Assembly: GCA_002432025.1 (NCBI GenBank)
Contig: DJFE01000037.1
Location: 62,001-126,000, forward strand
From: Candidatus Avelusimicrobium stercoris
GTDB lineage: Bacteria > Elusimicrobiota > Elusimicrobia > Elusimicrobiales > Elusimicrobiaceae
Reading direction: 5' to 3'
DNA length: 64,000 nt
The position numbers and the translations under genes were made by a program. The notes beneath the pieces were generated by a model, which was given only the letters and a program-made list of their open reading frames with translations, was not told the DNA's origin and made no database searches. Below, in pieces: positions 60,161 to 64,000 of this stretch (positions within the stretch are counted from its first letter, which is position 1; every line of letters starts with the position of its first letter).

Positions 60161-61976
60161 CTTTTCTATCGTGGCCCATATTGACCACGGCAAGACAACC
60201 CTATCCGACCGCATTTTGGAAGATACCGGCACCGTGCCCAAGCGCAAAATGCAAGCCCAACTGCTAGACGGGATGGACTTGGAACGCGAGCGTGGCATTA
60301 CCATTAAAGCCAAAGCGGTACGCATTTTATACAAAGATTACATTTTAAATCTTATTGACACCCCCGGCCACGTGGACTTTTCCTACGAGGTGGCCCGCTC
60401 CCTGCGCGCCTGCGAGGGCGTGCTGCTGTTGGTGGACGCTTCGCAAGGCGTAGAAGCGCAGACCGTGGCGCACGCGCATTTGGCGCAAAGTTTAGGCCTT
60501 AAAATCATCCCTGTGATGAACAAGGTGGACCTTTCCCAGGCCGATGCGGACACGTCCGAAGAGCAACTGTGGGACATTTTAAAAGAGCCCATTGAGGCCG
60601 AACGAGTCAGCGCCAAGACAGGTATGGGCATTGAACATTTGCTGGACCGTATCATTACCGATATCCCCGCCCCGCAAGGAGACCCGAACGCCCCCTTGCG
60701 CGCGCTTATTTTTGACTCGTATTATGACCCGTTCCGCGGCGTAATTATGTATGTGCGCATTGTGGACGGAGCCGTCAAACCGGGGCAAATCATTAAGTTT
60801 ATGTCCTCCGGCACTACCTATAAAATTGAAGAACTGGGCTATATGACGCCCAAGCAACTCCACAAGGACACCGAACTTTCCGCCGGGGAAGTAGGCTATT
60901 TGGTTGCCGGTATTAAAGACATCCATCAAGTAAAGGTGGGCGATACCGTTACCTTGGCCGAACGCCCCGCCGAAAAAGCGCTCCCCGGCTACGCCGACGC
61001 CAAGCCCGTAGTGTTTGCCAGTATCTTCCCGGTGGAGACGACGGACTTTCCGCTCTTGCGCAAGGCGCTTGAAAAGTTAAATCTCTCGGACTCGTCCTTC
61101 CACTACCAGAGCGAAACCTCTAAGGCCTTGGGCTTTGGGTTCCGTCTGGGGTTTATGGGTATTTTACACATTGAAATTGTAAAGGAACGCTTGGAACGCG
61201 AATTTAATTTATCCTTGATTGCCACCAGCCCCAACGTGGTTTATCACGTTAAATTTACGCCGCGCAAATCGCACCCGCAGGAACTTTCCGCCCTGCCCGA
61301 TGCGCCGGACGATCCGGGCTATAAAATCATTGATAACCCGGCCAACTTCCCCCCTTACGGCGATATTATTGATATCAAAGAGCCCGTCATCCACATTACC
61401 ATTGTTACCCCTGTGGAATTTATGGACGGCGTGATGACGCTTCTTAAAGAAAAACGCGGGACCTTTATGAGTATGGACCATTTGTCCAACCAGCGCGTGA
61501 TTATCAAGTACGAAATGCCGATGGGCGAAATGGTAATAGACTTTTACAACAAGTTAAAATCCGTTTCCAAGGGCTACGCCTCGTTTGACTACGAGGTCGC
61601 CGGGTTCCGCAGTTCCGATGTGGTATTAATGGAAATTCTGCTCCACGGCACAGCGGTGGACGCGCTTTCCGTCGTGGTACACAAGGACAAAGCCCAAACA
61701 ATGGGCCGCGCCTTATGCGCCAAGTTAAAGGAACTCATCGGCCGCCAACAGTTTGAAGTGGCTGTACAGGCCGCCGTCAACGGCAAAGTGATTGCCCGCG
61801 AAACGATTCCCGCCTTCCGCAAAGACGTTATCGCCAAGTGCTACGGAGGCGATATCACCCGCAAACGCAAATTGCTGGAAAAGCAGAAGGAAGGTAAAAA
61901 GCGTATGAAGTCTATCGGCAGTTTGAACATCCCGCAAGAAGCCTTTGTGGCAATGCTCAAAATTGACGAAGAATAG
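60147..61976 (+). CDS. lepA: Elongation factor 4 (LepA)
   Basis: 609 residues from MKIRNFSIVAHIDHGKTTLSD (ATG 60147); a TTG at 60132 would add five residues. G1 AHIDHGKT, G3 DTPGHVDFS, G4 NKVDL, EF-G-like domains, and the LepA-specific C-terminal domain with Lys-rich tail (RKRKLLEKQKEGKKRM). No ribosome site; translated by coupling with ptsI. Confidence 0.96.
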   Translation: MKIRNFSIVAHIDHGKTTLSDRILEDTGTVPKRKMQAQLLDGMDLERERGITIKAKAVRILYKDYILNLIDTPGHVDFSYEVARSLRACEGVLLLVDASQGVEAQTVAHAHLAQSLGLKIIPVMNKVDLSQADADTSEEQLWDILKEPIEAERVSAKTGMGIEHLLDRIITDIPAPQGDPNAPLRALIFDSYYDPFRGVIMYVRIVDGAVKPGQIIKFMSSGTTYKIEELGYMTPKQLHKDTELSAGEVGYLVAGIKDIHQVKVGDTVTLAERPAEKALPGYADAKPVVFASIFPVETTDFPLLRKALEKLNLSDSSFHYQSETSKALGFGFRLGFMGILHIEIVKERLEREFNLSLIATSPNVVYHVKFTPRKSHPQELSALPDAPDDPGYKIIDNPANFPPYGDIIDIKEPVIHITIVTPVEFMDGVMTLLKEKRGTFMSMDHLSNQRVIIKYEMPMGEMVIDFYNKLKSVSKGYASFDYEVAGFRSSDVVLMEILLHGTAVDALSVVVHKDKAQTMGRALCAKLKELIGRQQFEVAVQAAVNGKVIARETIPAFRKDVIAKCYGGDITRKRKLLEKQKEGKKRMKSIGSLNIPQEAFVAMLKIDEE

Positions 61977-61988
61977 GCCCTGCGGGCC

Positions 61989-62160
61989 GGGGCCTTCCAG
62001 GCCGCGGAGATTAACCGCACTCTCTTGATTGCCTGGGCGACACTGGTTTTGCGGTGTCGCCCTTTTTTGCTCTGCGGGGTGGGGCCTTCCAGGCCTTGGG
62101 GATTAATCGTCCTCTCTTGATTAGTTGGGCGGCACTGTTTTTGCGGTGTCGCCTTATTTT
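61989..62160 (+). repeat. Tandem 92-bp duplication with two terminators
   Basis: Two units start with GGGGCCTTCCAGGCC at 61989 and 62081. Each then has GGATTAAyCG-like sequence and CTCTCTTGATT, and ends in a terminator: GGGCGACAC/GTGTCGCCC plus TTTTTT (62035-62068) and GGCGGCAC/GTGTCGCC plus TTATTTTT (62128-62160). Differences are spread over both units, including compensatory ones, so the duplication is old and possibly conserved as RNA. It closes the PTS-lepA operon. Confidence 0.7.
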
Positions 62161-62207
62161 TGGTACTCCTTATCCGGGCTTCGCACGAATAACACCGCCT
62201 AATTTGC

Positions 62208-62220
62208 TAAAATAATAAAT
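62208..62220 (+). promoter_or_regulatory. -10-like box seven bases before folD (leaderless)
   Basis: TAAAAT at 62208-62213, seven bases, ATG at 62221; no ribosome site. Confidence 0.4.
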
Positions 62221-63081
62221 ATGATTTTAGAAGGACGCACCCTAGCCGCTCAAATCCGCCAGCCCTTACCCCAAAGGGCCGAAGCCGTGCGCCAAAAATT
62301 AGGCCGCCCGATATGCTTGCGGGCCATCGGCTCCACCGAGGATTACGGGGCGTATGTGTACCTTAAAAAAGAGGTCGCCGCCGCCCAGCAGTTGGGTGTG
62401 GATACAAAAGTTTTTGAGGTGGATAACCAAACCCCGGCGGCAGAATTTTTAGACTTAGTCAAAAATTTATCCGCCGATAAAAACGTAGATGCTATTTTAA
62501 TTCCGCGGCCCCTGCCCGAACATTTGGCCGCCACTCCGTACGCCGATTTGCTCGTCCCGCAAAAAGATATTGACGGGATGTCCAACATCAACGCGGGCAA
62601 TTTGTTTTTGTGCAAAACGTGGCCGGAAATATTGGCCTTAAAAGGTTTCGCCCCGTGTACGGCTATGGCCGTTATCCGCTTGCTGGAATATCATCAAATT
62701 CCCTTGTCCGGCGCCGAAGCCGCCGTTATTGGCCGGTCCAGCACCGTGGGGCGCCCGCTGGCGCATTTGCTCACCTGCAAAAATGCGACCGTTAAAATTT
62801 GCCACACCAAAACCGACTTACCGCGCGCATTAAAAGACGCGGATTTAATATGCTCCGCCGCGGGCAAGCCCGGCTTGTTGCAGGCGGACTGGCTCAAACC
62901 CGGTTCGTCGGTTATTGACATTTCAACCAACTGGGCAGACGGCCGTTTGTGTGGGGATGCCTCTCCCGCGCAGTTGGAAACGCGCGGCGTGTCCTACTCG
63001 CCCGTTCCCGGCGGGGTCGGCCCGGTAACGCTTGCAGTGCTGCTGGAAAACATTGTACTATCTGGGGAAAGGAAACTTTAA
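62221..63081 (+). CDS. folD: Methylene-THF dehydrogenase/cyclohydrolase
   Basis: 286 residues. Interconverts 5,10-methylene-THF and 10-formyl-THF. YVYLKKE with the catalytic lysine (about 42-48), KDIDGMSNINAGNL (about 115-128), the nucleotide motif GRSSTVGRPLAHLL (about 161-174) and PGGVGPVT. The usual QLPLP is PRPLP here (about residues 97-101), a notable change near the folate site. Followed by a lipoprotein gene 9 bases on. Confidence 0.9.
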   Translation: MILEGRTLAAQIRQPLPQRAEAVRQKLGRPICLRAIGSTEDYGAYVYLKKEVAAAQQLGVDTKVFEVDNQTPAAEFLDLVKNLSADKNVDAILIPRPLPEHLAATPYADLLVPQKDIDGMSNINAGNLFLCKTWPEILALKGFAPCTAMAVIRLLEYHQIPLSGAEAAVIGRSSTVGRPLAHLLTCKNATVKICHTKTDLPRALKDADLICSAAGKPGLLQADWLKPGSSVIDISTNWADGRLCGDASPAQLETRGVSYSPVPGGVGPVTLAVLLENIVLSGERKL

Positions 63082-63090
63082 GGAGACCGT

Positions 63091-63501
63091 ATGAAAAAAC
63101 TTTCTATTTGTCTGATTTTTGTCCTGTGCGCGGGCCTTATGGCGGCGTGCAACACCAACCAAAAGAAAAAAGAAAAATATAACCGCAAAATTTATTTGAC
63201 GGAAGAAGATTATATGGAAGATTTATCCAAAGAAGCCGCCAAAGAACGCCGCGAAACGGCCCCGAATATTGAATCCGAATACATCTTTAACGTCGGGCCG
63301 GAACAGGATAAAACCATTTATTTCTTTGACGACCGCCAACAACCCAAGGTGCCCGGCCAGCCCAGCGATGCGGACTACAAAAAGGAAAAACGCTTGTGGA
63401 GCAAACCCAAACGCTACACGCCCGAAGAGTATTACGGTATGCAGGGCTCGGCGGAATCGTCCTCCGAAGAATCCTCTAACTCTTACGGTTACGATTATTA
63501 A
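63091..63501 (+). CDS. Small lipoprotein, function unknown
   Basis: 136 residues. Signal peptide with lipobox LMAAC (cysteine at about residue 20), then a highly charged body (EEDYMEDLSKEAAKERRE...) and a Ser/Glu/Tyr-rich tail ending NSYGYDY. AAGGAG before the ATG; probably co-transcribed with folD. Membrane-anchored, probably periplasmic side. No family recognised. Confidence 0.75.
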   Translation: MKKLSICLIFVLCAGLMAACNTNQKKKEKYNRKIYLTEEDYMEDLSKEAAKERRETAPNIESEYIFNVGPEQDKTIYFFDDRQQPKVPGQPSDADYKKEKRLWSKPKRYTPEEYYGMQGSAESSSEESSNSYGYDY

Positions 63502-63518
63502 AAAGCAGATTAAATGTT

Positions 63519-63550
63519 ACCGCCCCGCTTTTTTCGCGGGGCGGTTTTTT
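63519..63550 (+). terminator. Terminator of the folD-lipoprotein unit
   Basis: ACCGCCCCGC/GCGGGGCGGT, 10 pairs with a T-rich loop, then TTTTTA. Confidence 0.9.
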
Positions 63551-63578
63551 ATTGGCAGAAAAGGCAACCTCTATTTTT

Positions 63579-64000
63579 TTACTTTACAAACAGCCCTATG
63601 CAATCGGTAAAAATGCCGTCCGCCCCCTCCGCCGCCAAGCGTGCGGCAAGCGCAGGCTCGTTTACGGTGTATAAGTAAATTTTAAGGTTGTTTGCGTGGC
63701 AAACTTGCGCAATTTGCGGGGTAAAGCGCGTATAATTCATATGTACACTCTCCGCGCCCAGCGCGAGAGCCTTAGAAACGTCAAAAGGACGTGTTAAAAG
63801 GCCTATACGCGCGTTTTTATCCAATTTGTGCAACCGTACCAGGGTATCGTAATCAAAACTGGAAAACAGCATTTTTGGCAAAATATCGGGGGCTGTTTGG
63901 CGCAGGCAAGTCAGCAGGGCCGCTTCCAACCCGGGGTAGCGGTTGTTATCATTTTTGAGTTCAATGTTTAAACACGCAAGTTGCGGGCGAACCACAGGTA
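63579..64000 (-). CDS. Glycerophosphodiester phosphodiesterase domain protein (partial)
   Basis: C-terminal about 140 residues; the frame is still open at the right edge, so the start lies outside. LNIELKND (the E-K metal motif), AIYTVN-like LYTVNEPALAARLAAEGADGIFTDCI at the end are GDPD barrel motifs. Hydrolyses glycerophosphodiesters to glycerol-3-phosphate and an alcohol. N-terminal HRG motif and any signal peptide are not visible. Confidence 0.87.
   Translation of the reverse strand, partial: PVVRPQLACLNIELKNDNNRYPGLEAALLTCLRQTAPDILPKMLFSSFDYDTLVRLHKLDKNARIGLLTRPFDVSKALALGAESVHMNYTRFTPQIAQVCHANNLKIYLYTVNEPALAARLAAEGADGIFTDCIGLFVK

Noticed and set aside
1..64000. CRISPR array
   Set aside because: No regularly spaced identical repeats and no cas genes were seen anywhere; the only tandem repeat is the 92-bp pair at 62 kb.

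Overview
The window looks like chromosome from a diderm (Gram-negative) anaerobe-type bacterium, probably an Elusimicrobiota member, although the phylum is an inference and not proven here. The supports are a large autotransporter with a C-terminal phenylalanine, a lipobox lipoprotein, a meso-DAP-type MurE, and compact mixed-strand operons with roughly even base composition in the host genes. Core genes are UvrB, SMC, LepA, MurE/MurD, TilS, BirA, FolD, endonuclease IV and three tRNAs.

Layout. 1-3.8 kb: a murein-recycling operon on the minus strand (AI-2E-type permease, AmpG-like permease, murQ, anmK running off the left edge). 3.9-14.3 kb: host genes (secreted ChaN-like protein, tRNA-Val(CAC), marC, uvrB, birA, an orphan receiver, tilS, a TIGR02757-family protein, murE-murD, tRNA-Val(GAC)). 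14.2-37.6 kb: a 23.4-kb integrative island in the 3' end of tRNA-Val(GAC). It is bounded by perfect 52-bp direct repeats, carries a tyrosine integrase near its right end, and has a matched 19-bp arm-type site at each end. 37.6-64 kb: host genes again (tRNA-Ala, autotransporter, methyltransferase, nfo, ltaE, a membrane glycosyltransferase, smc, a Stealth/GT2 pair), then a long PTS operon (raiA-hprK-rapZ-EIIA-EIIB-EIIC-EIID-HPr-EI-lepA), folD, a lipoprotein and a partial GDPD.

The island holds three cargo blocks. (i) A tight minus-strand operon I cannot match to a described system: a 44-aa peptide, a 76-78-aa protein, a ClpX-like AAA+ ATPase keeping the pore and IGF docking motifs, a two-TM coiled-coil protein, an N-formylglutamate-amidohydrolase-like protein with an unknown N-terminal domain, and a DUF2442-like protein. 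Next to it are a WYL regulator and a divergent rmuC plus small-membrane-protein operon. A 14-bp sequence sits at both promoter regions and, as a 12-bp match, at the end of the WYL gene, so it is a likely operator. (ii) A low-GC operon of SNF2 helicase, DNA methyltransferase and type III-like Res nuclease. (iii) Element functions (phage/plasmid Rep-like protein, HTH protein, RHH protein, integrase) followed by a Fic protein and a zinc-finger plus deoxyribosyltransferase/TIR-like protein.

Two genome-scale signals stand out. Four related, strongly foldable elements lie at 19.3, 20.9, 32.1 and 53.0 kb; three sit in the 5' leaders of the rmuC, SNF2-mod-res and glycosyltransferase operons. Eight first-in-operon genes have a -10-like hexamer exactly 6-7 nt upstream of the ATG and no Shine-Dalgarno, which suggests frequent leaderless transcription.
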